A stretch of DNA of 64,000 bases, taken from NCBI GenBank assembly GCA_040901465.1, contig JBBDYN010000028.1, forward strand, positions 124,001 through 188,000, given 5' to 3'. The stretch is from JAUSIF01 sp040901465. Lineage in GTDB: Bacteria > Pseudomonadota > Alphaproteobacteria > Rhizobiales > Xanthobacteraceae. The translations under genes were made by a program, and so were the position numbers. The notes under the pieces were generated by a model. The model was given only the letters and a program-made list of their open reading frames with translations, was not told where the DNA came from and made no database searches. Each line of letters opens with the position of its first letter. Positions within the stretch are counted from its first letter, which is position 1. Positions 16,527-25,049 of this stretch are shown in pieces.

Positions 16527-17429
16527 ATGAACTTCAGGAATCCGGTACTGGGCAGGGCAAACGCCGGGATCACGTATTTTGTCTGCGCCGCGATCGCGCT
16601 TGGCTGCGTGGTGTCCGCGTGGCTCGTGGCGGCGCCGCAGCCGGCGTCGGCCCAGGGCGTCGGTCCGGTCACGGTCCCCGGGTTTTGGGACCCCAAGCGC
16701 CGGCCCGAGCGTCCCGAACTCGGGCGCCTCACCACGATCCGCTTTCTCACCGAGGAAGATTATCCGCCGTTCAATTTCCGCGGACCCGACGGCCAGCCGA
16801 TCGGCCTCAATGTCGATCTCGCGCGCGCGATCTGCGTCGAGCTCAGCCTCACCTGCACGATCCAAGTGCGCCGCTTCGACACGCTGCTTCCCGCCCTCGA
16901 CGAAAACCGCGGCGACGCCATCATCGCCTCGCTCGCGATCACGCCCGAGTTGCGCCAGCGCGTGGCATTCACCGACCGCTATTACCGGACGCCCGCCCGC
17001 TTCGTCGCTGGCAAGAATTTTCCCCCCGACGACCTCACGCCCGAGAAGATCGCGGGCCGCCGCGTCGCGGTCGTCGCCGGCAGTGCGCACGAAGCTTACC
17101 TGCGCGCGTTCTTTGCCGAGACCGCGATCCAGAGCCAGCCCAATCTGGAAGCGGCACTCGTCGCGCTGAAGCGCGGCGAGGCGGACCTCGTGTTCGCCGA
17201 CGGCATCGCCCTTTCGTTCTGGCTGAACGGCACCGGCTCGGAGAAATGCTGCGAGTTTCGCGGCGGCCCCTTCACCGAGAGCCGCTATTTCGGCGAGGGC
17301 ATCGGCATTGCGGTCAAGCGCGACAACGATCCGCTGCGCCGCGCCCTCAACCACGCCCTGTTCCGGCTGTGGGAGAAGGGGATCGTCGCCGACCTTTATC
17401 TGCGTTACTTCCCCGTCGGCTTCTATTGA
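16527..17429 (+). CDS. Periplasmic amino-acid-type solute-binding protein (SBP family 3)
   Basis: A 300-residue protein with a long N-terminal signal peptide (residues 1 to about 40, ending PASAQG) and a type II periplasmic-binding fold of the bacterial extracellular solute-binding family 3. Diagnostic segments are IRFLTEEDYPPFNFRGPDGQ, GLNVDLARAICVEL, DAIIASLAITPELRQRVAFT and the hinge strand RRVAVVAGSAHEAYL. The start at 16527 follows AGGGTCAGCG. No ABC permease or ATPase gene follows; the next gene is an MFS transporter overlapping the stop by one base. It may therefore act as a receptor or serve a permease encoded elsewhere. Its promoter region is shared with the divergent glycosyltransferase gene. 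Confidence 0.87.
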   Translation: MNFRNPVLGRANAGITYFVCAAIALGCVVSAWLVAAPQPASAQGVGPVTVPGFWDPKRRPERPELGRLTTIRFLTEEDYPPFNFRGPDGQPIGLNVDLARAICVELSLTCTIQVRRFDTLLPALDENRGDAIIASLAITPELRQRVAFTDRYYRTPARFVAGKNFPPDDLTPEKIAGRRVAVVAGSAHEAYLRAFFAETAIQSQPNLEAALVALKRGEADLVFADGIALSFWLNGTGSEKCCEFRGGPFTESRYFGEGIGIAVKRDNDPLRRALNHALFRLWEKGIVADLYLRYFPVGFY

Positions 17430-18637
17430 TGGCCACGGCCGCGCTGCATTCGCGCGATGCGAACAAGCGCGAGGAGCGCCGCGCGCTGGGCGTCGCTTGC
17501 GGCGCGCACGCGCTGCACGACGGCTACACCGATCTCATTTATGTGCTGCTGCCGATCTGGCAGGCCGAATTCGGATTGGGCTACGCGGAGATCGGGTTGT
17601 TGCGCGGCGCCTTCGCCGGCGCCATGGCGGCGTTCCAGGTTCCGGCCGGCATGATCGCCGAGCGGGTCGGCGCGAGCACCATGCTCGCCGCCGGCACCGC
17701 GCTTACGGCCGCGGCGTTTCTTCTTGCCGGGACCGTCACTGGCTTCGTGACGCTGGTGGCCGTGCTCCTGCTCGGCGGGCTCGGTGCCAGCGTGCAGCAC
17801 CCGGTCGCCTCGGCCATAGTTGCGCGCGCATTCGAAGACGCGCGCTCGCGCATCGCCCTCGGCAACTACAATTTCTCCGGCGACGTCGGCAAGATGGCGC
17901 TGCCCGCCGCGACCGCCTTGCTGCTTGCGTTCGTGAACTGGCGCTTGGCGCTCGCAGCCGTCGCCGCGCTCGGCTTTGCGGCGTCGGTTGCGATCCTGGT
18001 GCTGACGCCGCGCACGGAGTTGCGGGGCGCCGCTCCGGAAGCGAAAGAGCAGATCGGCGAAGTCCGCTCCCGCGCCGCCGGCGGCCGCGGATTTGCGCTG
18101 CTTCTTGCGATCGGCGCGATCGACAGCGCGACCCGCATGGCGTTTCTGACGCTGCTTCCGTTCGTGCTCGTGGCCAAGGGCGCGTCGATTGCCGCGATCG
18201 GCCTTGCCCTGACCCTCGTCTTCGCTGGCGGCGCGGCGGGCAAGCTCGTGTGCGCCCGTCTCGGCGGTCGCTTCGGCGTGCTCGCTACTGTGATCCTGAC
18301 CGAGGCCCTGACCGCCGCGGCCGTCATCGTGCTCCTGCCCTTGCCGCTCGCGGCCTGCTTCGTCGTGTTGCCGCTGATCGGCATTGCGCTGAACGGCACG
18401 TCGTCGGTGCTCTATGGCACCGTCCCTGAACTCGTCCCGGCCGAGCGGCACGCGCGCGCCTTCGCCATTTTCTACACCGCCACGATCGGCTCCGGCGCGC
18501 TCGCGCCTGCGCTCTATGGACTGTTCAGTGATGCTTTCGGCGTGCCGATGACCCTTGTGCTGATCGGCACGGTCGTCCTCGCGACCATTCCGCTCGCCAT
18601 CGCGCTCAATCCCGCGTCGCCCCGGGAAGCGGCGTAG
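17429..18637 (+). CDS. Major facilitator superfamily transporter
   Basis: A 402-residue protein with about twelve hydrophobic helices in two halves. The N-terminal half includes HALHDGYTDLIYVLLPIWQ, reminiscent of the fosmidomycin-resistance (Fsr) branch, and the loop IAERVGASTML between helices 2 and 3 carries the MFS signature position. Its ATG overlaps the stop of the preceding binding-protein gene (TGATG), indicating translational coupling, an odd partner for a secondary transporter. It could export a metabolite or drug. The loop after helix 6 is short and polar (TPRTELRGAAPEAKEQ). The direction of transport and the substrate cannot be read from the sequence. Confidence 0.88.
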   Translation: MATAALHSRDANKREERRALGVACGAHALHDGYTDLIYVLLPIWQAEFGLGYAEIGLLRGAFAGAMAAFQVPAGMIAERVGASTMLAAGTALTAAAFLLAGTVTGFVTLVAVLLLGGLGASVQHPVASAIVARAFEDARSRIALGNYNFSGDVGKMALPAATALLLAFVNWRLALAAVAALGFAASVAILVLTPRTELRGAAPEAKEQIGEVRSRAAGGRGFALLLAIGAIDSATRMAFLTLLPFVLVAKGASIAAIGLALTLVFAGGAAGKLVCARLGGRFGVLATVILTEALTAAAVIVLLPLPLAACFVVLPLIGIALNGTSSVLYGTVPELVPAERHARAFAIFYTATIGSGALAPALYGLFSDAFGVPMTLVLIGTVVLATIPLAIALNPASPREAA

Positions 18638-18692
18638 CGCCGCTGGAACGCATCTTTATTCTGCGCTAGGCACGGCGGAAGAGGGAATTCGT

Positions 18693-20333
18693 ATGACCGC
18701 TACCGCCGATCTCGCCAGGGACGTCCGCGCGCTCGCCGAAGCCTCGAATGCCTGGCCGTTCGAGGAAGCGCGCAAGATCGTCGCGCGCCTGAAGAAAAAG
18801 CCCAAGGACGAAGTCTTTTTCGAGACCGGCTACGGCCCGTCCGGGCTGCCGCATATCGGCACGTTCGGCGAGGTCGCGCGCACCACGATGGTGCGCCACG
18901 CTTTCCGCGTGATCACCGACGACAAGGTGAAGACGCGTCTCATCGCCTTCTCCGACGACATGGACGGCCTGCGCCAGGTGCCGGACAATGTCCCCAACAA
19001 AGATCTGCTGAAAAAGCATCTCAACAAGCCGCTGACGAAGGTGCCCGATCCCTTCGGCACGCATCCGAGCTTCGGCGAGCACAACAATGCGCGGCTGCGC
19101 GCCTTCCTCGACCGGTTCGACTTCGACTACGAGTTCTTGTCCTCGACGCAATGCTATGCGTCGGGCCGCTTCGATGAGACGCTTCTCAAGATGCTCGCGC
19201 ACTACGAGAAGGTCATGGACATCATGCTGCCGAGCCTGCGCGAGGAACGGGCGCAAACCTATTCGCCCTTCCTGCCGATCTCGCCGCTCACCGGCGACGT
19301 GCTGCAGGTGCCGATCATCGCGCACGACGTGAGAGCCGGCACGATCACCTATGAGGACCCGGAGACGAAGGAGCAGGTGACGACCCCGGTGACCGGCGGC
19401 CGCGTCAAGCTGCAATGGAAGCCGGACTGGGCCATGCGCTGGGTCGCGCTCGGCGTGGACTATGAAATGGCCGGCAAGGACCTGATCGACTCCGTGAAGC
19501 TTTCCGGCGAGATTGCGCGTGCGCTCGGCGCCGCGCCCCCGGAAGGATTCAATTACGAGCTCTTCCTCGACGAGAAGGGCCAGAAGATTTCCAAGTCCAG
19601 AGGCAACGGCCTGACGATCGATGAATGGCTTCGCTACGCGAACCCGGAAAGCCTTTCGCTATTTATGTATCGGGAGCCGAAGTCCGCAAAGCGCCTCTAC
19701 TTTGATGTGATCCCGCGCAACGTCGATGAATATCAGCAGTTCCTCGATGCTTATCAGCGGCAGGAATGGAAGCACCGGCTTGGCAACCCGGTCTGGCACA
19801 TCCATTCCGGTAATCCGCCGAAGCCGGAAATCCCGGTCAATTTCTCGCTGCTGCTCAATCTCGTTTCCGCCTCGAACGCGGAAAACGCCGAGACCCTGTG
19901 GGGCTTCATCGGCCGCTATCGGCCGGGCGTGACGCCGCAATCGCACCCGAAGCTCAACGAGCTTGTGGAATATGCGATCCATTATTTTCGCGATTTCGTG
20001 CTGCCGGCCAAGCGTTTCCGCGAGCCCACCGACGTCGAGCGCACGGCCCTCATCGATCTCCGCGACGCGCTCTCGCAATTGCCCGCGCACGCGACCGCCG
20101 AGCAAATTCAGGATGTGATTTATGAGGTCGGCCGCCGCGAGCCGTTCCTCGACAAGTCGGGCAAGTCAAAGGGCAAGGATGGCAAGCCCGGCGTCTCGCT
20201 CGAGTGGTTCAACATGCTCTATCAAGTGCTGCTCGGTCAGGAGAAGGGTCCGCGCTTCGGCTCCTTCGTCGCCGTCTATGGCATCGACAACACGATCGCG
20301 ATGATCGACGGCGCGCTGGCGCGCTCGGCGTGA
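18693..20333 (+). CDS. lysK: Lysine-tRNA ligase, class I
   Basis: A 546-residue class I lysyl-tRNA synthetase, the form used by archaea, spirochaetes and many alphaproteobacteria in place of the class II LysS. The HIGH-type motif is GLPHIGT (His54), and the KMSKS-type loop is KISKS at residues 298-302. The zinc-ribbon region of some class I members is not obvious. It charges tRNA-Lys in the cytoplasm. The ATG at 18693 follows a purine-rich leader (GGCGGAAGAGGGAATTCGT). It is monocistronic, and downstream begins a palindromic intergenic repeat. The family assignment is secure because both signature motifs and the length fit. Confidence 0.95.
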   Translation: MTATADLARDVRALAEASNAWPFEEARKIVARLKKKPKDEVFFETGYGPSGLPHIGTFGEVARTTMVRHAFRVITDDKVKTRLIAFSDDMDGLRQVPDNVPNKDLLKKHLNKPLTKVPDPFGTHPSFGEHNNARLRAFLDRFDFDYEFLSSTQCYASGRFDETLLKMLAHYEKVMDIMLPSLREERAQTYSPFLPISPLTGDVLQVPIIAHDVRAGTITYEDPETKEQVTTPVTGGRVKLQWKPDWAMRWVALGVDYEMAGKDLIDSVKLSGEIARALGAAPPEGFNYELFLDEKGQKISKSRGNGLTIDEWLRYANPESLSLFMYREPKSAKRLYFDVIPRNVDEYQQFLDAYQRQEWKHRLGNPVWHIHSGNPPKPEIPVNFSLLLNLVSASNAENAETLWGFIGRYRPGVTPQSHPKLNELVEYAIHYFRDFVLPAKRFREPTDVERTALIDLRDALSQLPAHATAEQIQDVIYEVGRREPFLDKSGKSKGKDGKPGVSLEWFNMLYQVLLGQEKGPRFGSFVAVYGIDNTIAMIDGALARSA

Positions 20334-20338
20334 AAATC

Positions 20339-20405
20339 CCTCCCCCGCTTGCGGGGGAGGGTGGCCGCGATCCCGGCGAAAGCCGGGGGAGCGGCCGGGT
20401 GGGGG
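20339..20405. repeat. GC-rich palindromic intergenic repeat, left copy beside the Nmad3 module
   Basis: CCCTCCCCCGCTTGCGGGGG plus AGGGTGGC opens the unit, which ends CGGCCGGGTGGGGGTGGC. It matches the left unit at 13743-13802 in sequence and orientation. An oppositely oriented copy lies at 21985-22045, so the two bracket the genes at 20478-21826. Confidence 0.8.
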
Positions 20406-20477
20406 TGGCTTGCACGATATCGGGCAACACCGATGTACACGGTAATCGTTCCCGAGTGCGCGATTAGCATCTTGATG

Positions 20478-21101
20478 CTAGCGCTTGCGACTAGACACGG
20501 GCGAGAGTCCGAGTCCTGCAATCAAGCTCCAATAAGTCTGCTCCCTCCGACGATCAATCTTTGGCGGAGGATACGGCATTGCCTGTTCATAGCGTCTTGC
20601 GACCGCATTTTTCCGGGAGCGAGCTTTCTTGTAAGCCGCTTCCAGTTGATGCGCCAAATCTTTGCCGACAGGTCTGCAGCGAGTCCGAAACCGGCTCGCA
20701 AATTTACTGACGTTCGAATGACGATTTGTGCCAGCAATCTCGCGCTTTATCGCGAGGATTTCTGAAAAGCCATTGTTATCAATAATAACGGGGGCCATCG
20801 AGTATTTGAGCGGCATCTCGCAAGGATTCCATTTCAGTTCGCATCGGTCCGCATGGTGGACTACCGACACGAGCGGACTGAGATAGACGATTTTTGTTCC
20901 TTCAGGCCCACCCTGGGCAAAAGCTAGACGCATGCCTTTAAGTTCGTGAGCTCGTTTAGCATTGAGTATATTTTTTCGATGACAGCCGGTGCATCCAAAG
21001 CTCCCGAACTCCCAAAAAGGATCGTTTCGCTGTTCATCCGGATTGCTTCTATCCGTTTGGCGAAGCATCACAATTAGAACATTGCTGGAAGGACCACTCA
21101 T
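20478..21101 (-). CDS. Conserved hypothetical protein coupled to an Nmad3-type gene
   Basis: A 207-residue soluble protein of unknown function. It holds a cysteine motif FGCTGCHRKNIL (residues about 34-46) that could bind a metal but is not preceded by a signal peptide, a second segment HADRCELKWNPCEMP, and a basic arginine/lysine-rich C-terminal third. The start ATG overlaps the stop of the upstream Nmad3-type gene (ATGA), so the two are almost certainly one translational unit. I recall proteins with this GCTGCH block beside Nmad3 proteins, but that is from memory. Base composition is lower in GC than flanking genes, consistent with acquisition. A perfect 7-bp inverted repeat (TAGCATC, GATGCTA) at 20465-20480 ends the gene. 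Confidence 0.7.
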   Translation of the reverse strand: MSGPSSNVLIVMLRQTDRSNPDEQRNDPFWEFGSFGCTGCHRKNILNAKRAHELKGMRLAFAQGGPEGTKIVYLSPLVSVVHHADRCELKWNPCEMPLKYSMAPVIIDNNGFSEILAIKREIAGTNRHSNVSKFASRFRTRCRPVGKDLAHQLEAAYKKARSRKNAVARRYEQAMPYPPPKIDRRREQTYWSLIAGLGLSPVSSRKR

Positions 21102-21826
21102 CTATTGATCTCGGCAATAACGCGATCGAGCCACTGATGCGCGACTGGGAATGCGTCAACGTGGGTCACGAATTCCTGCCCACGCCCGACGATCTTGAGC
21201 ATATTGCCGTCAAGCCAACGCTCATTGTCTCCGTGATAAGTAAGACCCGCTTCTCGCAGCCAAGGGGGCACGCTCCACACACTAACTGGGCCGCCGCGTA
21301 TGGACAGACGCAATGTATCTGATGCCCTCTGACAGAGAAATCCTGCTCCAAGATAAACAGTGTTATTCGTATTCCATTCCCCAATTGTGTGGGGATGACG
21401 CCTCGGGAAATCCGCGATGATATTTGCTGCATTTGGTCGAGTGCCGAGTGTTAGAACCTTTTCTACTTTCAAATAGCCGAAAATTCTGTGATGGCGCTCG
21501 CCCCTTGCATCTGAAAACAGTCCAAAGAAAAGAAAGATGTCGTCAATTCCGACGTTGCAATTTGTAAGATGCGATTGCGCGGGTCCCGTCTGACCGAATG
21601 CACATCGGCCATCTGCAAACATTGGGTCTTCATGGCAGAGGTGATCACGAGCAATTTTCCCGCGCGTCAATCGTTCAACCAGCTCGCCCAGTCCTAAATG
21701 CTCGTAAGTTGTCTCTGAGCGATGTCTGGTAGGAATCGGTATGCTTATCGGACGGCCATCGAGGATTGGCGATGGGTATCCGCCAGCCTGACTGTCAAAG
21801 CCTTTACGGCTAAAAACGATGCGCAT
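21098..21826 (-). CDS. Putative Nmad3-family nucleotide modification protein
   Basis: A 242-residue protein whose opening MRIVFSRKGFDSQAGGYPSP, then DGRPISIPIP, FGQTGPAQSHL, DDIFLFFGLF and the strand-like FGYLKVEKVLTLG match what I know of nucleotide modification associated domain 3, described from comparative studies of phage and bacterial DNA-modification and conflict loci. The catalytic role of Nmad3 is unproven. The start at 21826 is set by the conserved MRIVFSRKGFDS; an upstream start at 21874 adds 16 unrelated residues. It is coupled by a 4-base overlap to the downstream gene. The module has markedly lower GC than its neighbours and lies between inverted repeats, suggesting that it moved in as a unit. 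Confidence 0.68.
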   Translation of the reverse strand: MRIVFSRKGFDSQAGGYPSPILDGRPISIPIPTRHRSETTYEHLGLGELVERLTRGKIARDHLCHEDPMFADGRCAFGQTGPAQSHLTNCNVGIDDIFLFFGLFSDARGERHHRIFGYLKVEKVLTLGTRPNAANIIADFPRRHPHTIGEWNTNNTVYLGAGFLCQRASDTLRLSIRGGPVSVWSVPPWLREAGLTYHGDNERWLDGNMLKIVGRGQEFVTHVDAFPVAHQWLDRVIAEINR

Positions 21827-21984
21827 CGGTTGGCTCGCCGACCAATTCATCCTTAGAAGGGCGGACAATATCAATAAATTGTCTTCTGAAATCTTGTAGA
21901 CTCAATACCGAATTTCCAGTCGTCGCTTGCGCTTCGCGCCCGACCGTTCGAGATACCGATAGATGATAGGCGGAGTGCAACGAA

Positions 21985-22045
21985 TACCCCACCCGGCTCC
22001 TCGCTTCGCTCGGAGCCACCCTCCCCTGAAGGGGAGGGATTGAGG
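21985..22045. repeat. GC-rich palindromic intergenic repeat, right copy beside the Nmad3 module
   Basis: CCCCACCCGGCTCCTCGCTT followed by CGCTCGGAGCCACCCTCCCC and TGAAGGGGAGGG. It is the inverted counterpart of the copy at 20339-20405 and resembles the right unit at 13825-13885. Confidence 0.8.
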
Positions 22046-22046
22046 G

Positions 22047-22727
22047 CTACTGCGTCGCCCACATGATGCGCGCGATCCAGAGCACCTCGGACGCCGGCAG
22101 CGTGCGGTCCTTGTGCGCGGGATTGAGCGAGCGCAGCTCCACGCTCTTCGAAGAGCGGCGCTTGAGCTCCTTGGCCAGCACCTCTCCGGAGCTCGTCTTC
22201 ACCACCACCCGGTCGCCCGGCCGCACTCGCGCCGCCGGCGACACCACCAGAATGTCTCCCTTGCGGTAGAGCGGCTCCATGGAATTGCCCGAGACCTCCA
22301 GCGCATAGGCGTGCTCATCGTCCACGTCAGGAAACACGATCTCGTCCCAGCCCGAGCCCACCGGAAAGCCGCCGTCGTCGAAATAGCCGCCGGTGCCCGC
22401 TTCGGCGAAGCCGATCACCGGCACTGGGCGCGGCGCCGCGCGCCTCGCCTTCTTGCTCAGGAGCGACATGAACTCTTCCACGCTCGCCCCGGTCGCCGAG
22501 AGGATTTTTGCAATCGACTCGGTCGAGGGCCAGCGCGGGCGTCCCTCCGGGGTCACGCGCTTGGACTTGTTGAAGGAGGTAGGGTCGAGCCCGGCCTTCT
22601 TGGCGAGCCCCGAGGCCGAGAAGCCGTAGCGGGCGGCCAGCCGGTCGATCGCGTTCCAGACCTGCGGGTGGGAGAGCATGGTTGCCATGGGCGCGGCTCG
22701 CTGATACGGCGGAAGCTTGTCCGCCAT
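22047..22727 (-). CDS. HTH plus S24 (LexA/CI-like) transcriptional regulator
   Basis: A 226-residue protein. Residues about 20-95 form a helix-turn-helix region (FSASGLAKKAGLDPTSFNKS), and the C-terminal half is a LexA/CI-type S24 domain. The serine nucleophile is in EVSGNSMEPLYRKGD and the general-base lysine is in VVKTSSGEVLAKEL. An Ala-Gly pair in GFAEAGTGGYFD is a candidate autocleavage site. It would repress genes until activated by a DNA-damage-type or other signal. The target is not visible. It lies directly upstream of the Nmad3 module on the same strand, with a repeat between them, and divergent from pyrD. An alternative start at 22688 (MATMLSHPQVW) is also plausible. Confidence 0.85.
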   Translation of the reverse strand: MADKLPPYQRAAPMATMLSHPQVWNAIDRLAARYGFSASGLAKKAGLDPTSFNKSKRVTPEGRPRWPSTESIAKILSATGASVEEFMSLLSKKARRAAPRPVPVIGFAEAGTGGYFDDGGFPVGSGWDEIVFPDVDDEHAYALEVSGNSMEPLYRKGDILVVSPAARVRPGDRVVVKTSSGEVLAKELKRRSSKSVELRSLNPAHKDRTLPASEVLWIARIMWATQ

Positions 22728-22856
22728 TAGGAATAGTCACCTAGGGCCTGCGCGTCCATCTATCATGGATCGCGCCCTTGGCAAATTCCTGGGCCGCGCG
22801 AACGGCCGCCGCTTGCCGGTCATGGTCCCGGTCTATAGCGTCGCGCCGGTTTTCCC

Positions 22857-23915
22857 GTGATCCGGCTTCTCGATCTCGCGCTCCCCATCGCCCGGCGCCT
22901 CGACCCCGAGGACGCCCATAGGCTCGCATTGCTTGCGCTCGGCGCGCTCCCGCTGCTGCCGGCGGGCATCGACGATCCGCGCCTTGCCGTCTCGGCATTC
23001 GGGCTTGAGTTCCCCAATCCGCTTGGACTCGCCGCCGGTTTCGACAAGAACGCCGCGGTTCCGGACGCCGCCTTGCGGCTCGGCCTCGGCTTCGTCGAAG
23101 TTGGCACGGTCACGCCGCGTCCCCAGGTCGGCAATCCGCGCCCGCGAATTTTCCGTCTCCCCGCCGACGCCGGGCTGATCAATCGCCTCGGCTTCAACAA
23201 CGAGGGGTTCGCCGCCGTGCGCGCGCGGCTCGAGGCGCGGGCGGGGCGGGCAGGGATCGTCGGCGCCAATATCGGCGCCAACCGCGACACCAAAGACCGC
23301 ATCGCCGACTATGTCGCCGGGATCGACGCCTTCGCCCCGTCCGCAAACTATCTCACGATCAACGTGTCGTCGCCCAATACACCCGGATTGCGCGAGCTCC
23401 AGGCCGGCGCCGTGCTCGACGATCTCCTGGCGCGCGCGGTCGAGGCGCGTGACCGCGCCCGCCTTCGCCGGCCGCTGCTCCTGAAGATCGCGCCGGACTT
23501 GTCCCTCGCCGAACTGGACGATGTCGTCGCTGTGGCAAAGCGGCGCGGCATCGACGGCCTGATCGTCTCCAACACGACGATCTCGCGCTCGCGCGAATTG
23601 CGCGATCCCGCCGCGCGCGAGGAGGGCGGGCTCTCCGGGAAGCCGCTGTTCGCGCTTTCGACCTGGCTCTTGTCGGAGACTTTTCAGCGCGTGGAAGGCG
23701 CGTTCCCGCTGATTGGCGTCGGCGGGATCGATTCAGCCGACACTTCATGGCGGAAAATCCGCGCCGGCGCGAGCCTGCTGCAGCTCTATTCCGGCTTGGC
23801 CTACAAGGGGTTCGGATTGGTCCGCACGATCAAGCACGGCTTGGCGGCGCGCCTTGAGCGCGGCGGCCATCATTCGGTCGCCGAAGTCGTTGGGGCCGAC
23901 GCGAGGAAACGGTAG
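22857..23915 (+). CDS. pyrD: Dihydroorotate dehydrogenase (quinone), class 2
   Basis: A 352-residue membrane-associated flavoenzyme that oxidises dihydroorotate to orotate in pyrimidine synthesis, passing electrons to quinone. The class 2 N-terminal helix is present (LLDLALPIARRLDPEDAHRLALLAL). Further motifs are NPLGLAAGFDKNAAV, NRLGFNNEG, the catalytic-serine loop NVSSPNTPGLRELQ, LLKIAPDL and the FMN phosphate site GVGGIDSADTSW. It starts with GTG at 22857. The length and all catalytic segments are normal. It is divergent from the S24 regulator and convergent with a DUF6460 gene four bases beyond its stop. Confidence 0.95.
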   Translation: MIRLLDLALPIARRLDPEDAHRLALLALGALPLLPAGIDDPRLAVSAFGLEFPNPLGLAAGFDKNAAVPDAALRLGLGFVEVGTVTPRPQVGNPRPRIFRLPADAGLINRLGFNNEGFAAVRARLEARAGRAGIVGANIGANRDTKDRIADYVAGIDAFAPSANYLTINVSSPNTPGLRELQAGAVLDDLLARAVEARDRARLRRPLLLKIAPDLSLAELDDVVAVAKRRGIDGLIVSNTTISRSRELRDPAAREEGGLSGKPLFALSTWLLSETFQRVEGAFPLIGVGGIDSADTSWRKIRAGASLLQLYSGLAYKGFGLVRTIKHGLAARLERGGHHSVAEVVGADARKR

Positions 23916-23919
23916 CGGC

Positions 23920-24195
23920 TCAGCGCCCGCCCGCCGAGCGAACCAGCCGCACGATCAGCCAGATCGGGATCACGAGCACGGCGCCAAGCAGGAAATAGCG
24001 CCACAGCCAAACGACCGCGTCCCATCCGAGATCAAAGATGCGGCGGATCATTCGCTCGATGCTCTGCACGATGTTCCATGGATCGAGCCCGAGCGCCGAC
24101 AGGAGCACGCCGATCACGACCGAAAGCAGGATCAGCCGTACCACCACCCAGAGGGGCGAGCCGCCGAAGAACCGGTCGATCGTACCGTTGGCCAT
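23920..24195 (-). CDS. DUF6460 small membrane protein
   Basis: A 91-residue inner-membrane protein with two clear hydrophobic helices (about residues 16-38 and 65-85, the second YFLLGAVLVIPIWLIVRLV). It carries the family pattern DRFFGGSPLWVVVRLILLSVV at the N-terminus and LGLDPWNIVQSIERMIRRIF in the middle. Proteins of this family are common in Bradyrhizobium relatives and have no known function. It is convergent with pyrD and upstream of the TIGR02186/TSUP pair on the opposite side. The family call is from remembered pattern. Confidence 0.8.
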   Translation of the reverse strand: MANGTIDRFFGGSPLWVVVRLILLSVVIGVLLSALGLDPWNIVQSIERMIRRIFDLGWDAVVWLWRYFLLGAVLVIPIWLIVRLVRSAGGR

Positions 24196-24266
24196 GATTA
24201 TGCTCCGCGAACGGCCAGCCCTTTAGCACGGCGGCCGCCGATCCGCGAGGGCCGGCGTCCGCGCCT

Positions 24267-25049
24267 TCAATCCCGCCGGAACATGAAATTGGCGAGCAGT
24301 CCGGTGCCGAGTGCCAAGAGCGCGGTCACCAGCCCGTAGAGGAATCCATGCTCGCGTGCGGCCTGCGCGAACAACTCCTCGAAACCGGTCTTGACCACTT
24401 CGATCGCGGTCGACTGGCGCGCGATCACTTCGCCCCCCGACACGAGCAAGGTTTCGACCTCGTAGTTTCCCGTCGGTGCAATTCCCGTGATCGGCACGCT
24501 CGCCCGGAACAGGCTCGGCGTGATGAACGTCACGCCATGCGGCTCCTCATGGTACAGACCCTGATCCATCTTTACCCGCAGAAATGCCGTGCGGAACGGG
24601 TCCCGCGACACCACGTCGGCGAAATCCGCGCCGATGCGTTGCTGCAGCGTGTGATTGACGAGGCCGATGCGGTTGCGCCGCAGGAAGTCGGATGGACCCA
24701 GTTCATCCGGGGGCCGGCTCGATAGGACGGCGAGATAGGAAGGCACGTCGATGAACTGACGCGATTCGACGTTGATCCAGATTCCGAGCATGCGGTCCTT
24801 GCGCCGCGCGACGAAGGTTTGCGCTGGCCCGCGCACGGTGACCACGATGTCGTAGCCGCGCTCCTGGCTCGACGGCTTTTCGTCGTCCTCGATCGCGCCG
24901 AACAGCACGATGTCGGTGCCGGTGAAGTTCGAAGAGATCAACACCCGGTGCGACGAGACGGAGGTCACCAGGCGCTCGGCGGCGGCGGGCAGCGTCAGGA
25001 TCAGCGCCGCGCCGAGCGCGAGACCGACACTCTTCGCGCACGCGGTCAT
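24267..25049 (-). CDS. TIGR02186 family membrane-anchored protein
   Basis: A 260-residue protein with an N-terminal signal sequence ending near PAAAER, an extracytoplasmic domain opening LVTSVSSHRVLISSNFTGTDIVLFG, and one C-terminal membrane helix (about residues 237-257, LYGLVTALLALGTGLLANFMF) followed by FRRD. This layout is that of the alphaproteobacterial TIGR02186 family, whose genes are regularly paired with TSUP/TauE exporters, as here. The start ATG overlaps the TSUP stop (ATGA), so the two are coupled. A role as an accessory subunit in sulfur-compound or anion export is inferred from the pairing only. Confidence 0.85.
   Translation of the reverse strand: MTACAKSVGLALGAALILTLPAAAERLVTSVSSHRVLISSNFTGTDIVLFGAIEDDEKPSSQERGYDIVVTVRGPAQTFVARRKDRMLGIWINVESRQFIDVPSYLAVLSSRPPDELGPSDFLRRNRIGLVNHTLQQRIGADFADVVSRDPFRTAFLRVKMDQGLYHEEPHGVTFITPSLFRASVPITGIAPTGNYEVETLLVSGGEVIARQSTAIEVVKTGFEELFAQAAREHGFLYGLVTALLALGTGLLANFMFRRD

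Noticed and set aside
16619..17428. Long upstream extension of the MFS frame
   Set aside because: It is the out-of-frame reading of the binding-protein gene; the MFS protein starts at 17429.
22741..22998. Minus-strand frame between the S24 regulator and pyrD
   Set aside because: It overlaps the pyrD coding region by over 140 bases and has no domain; a shadow frame.
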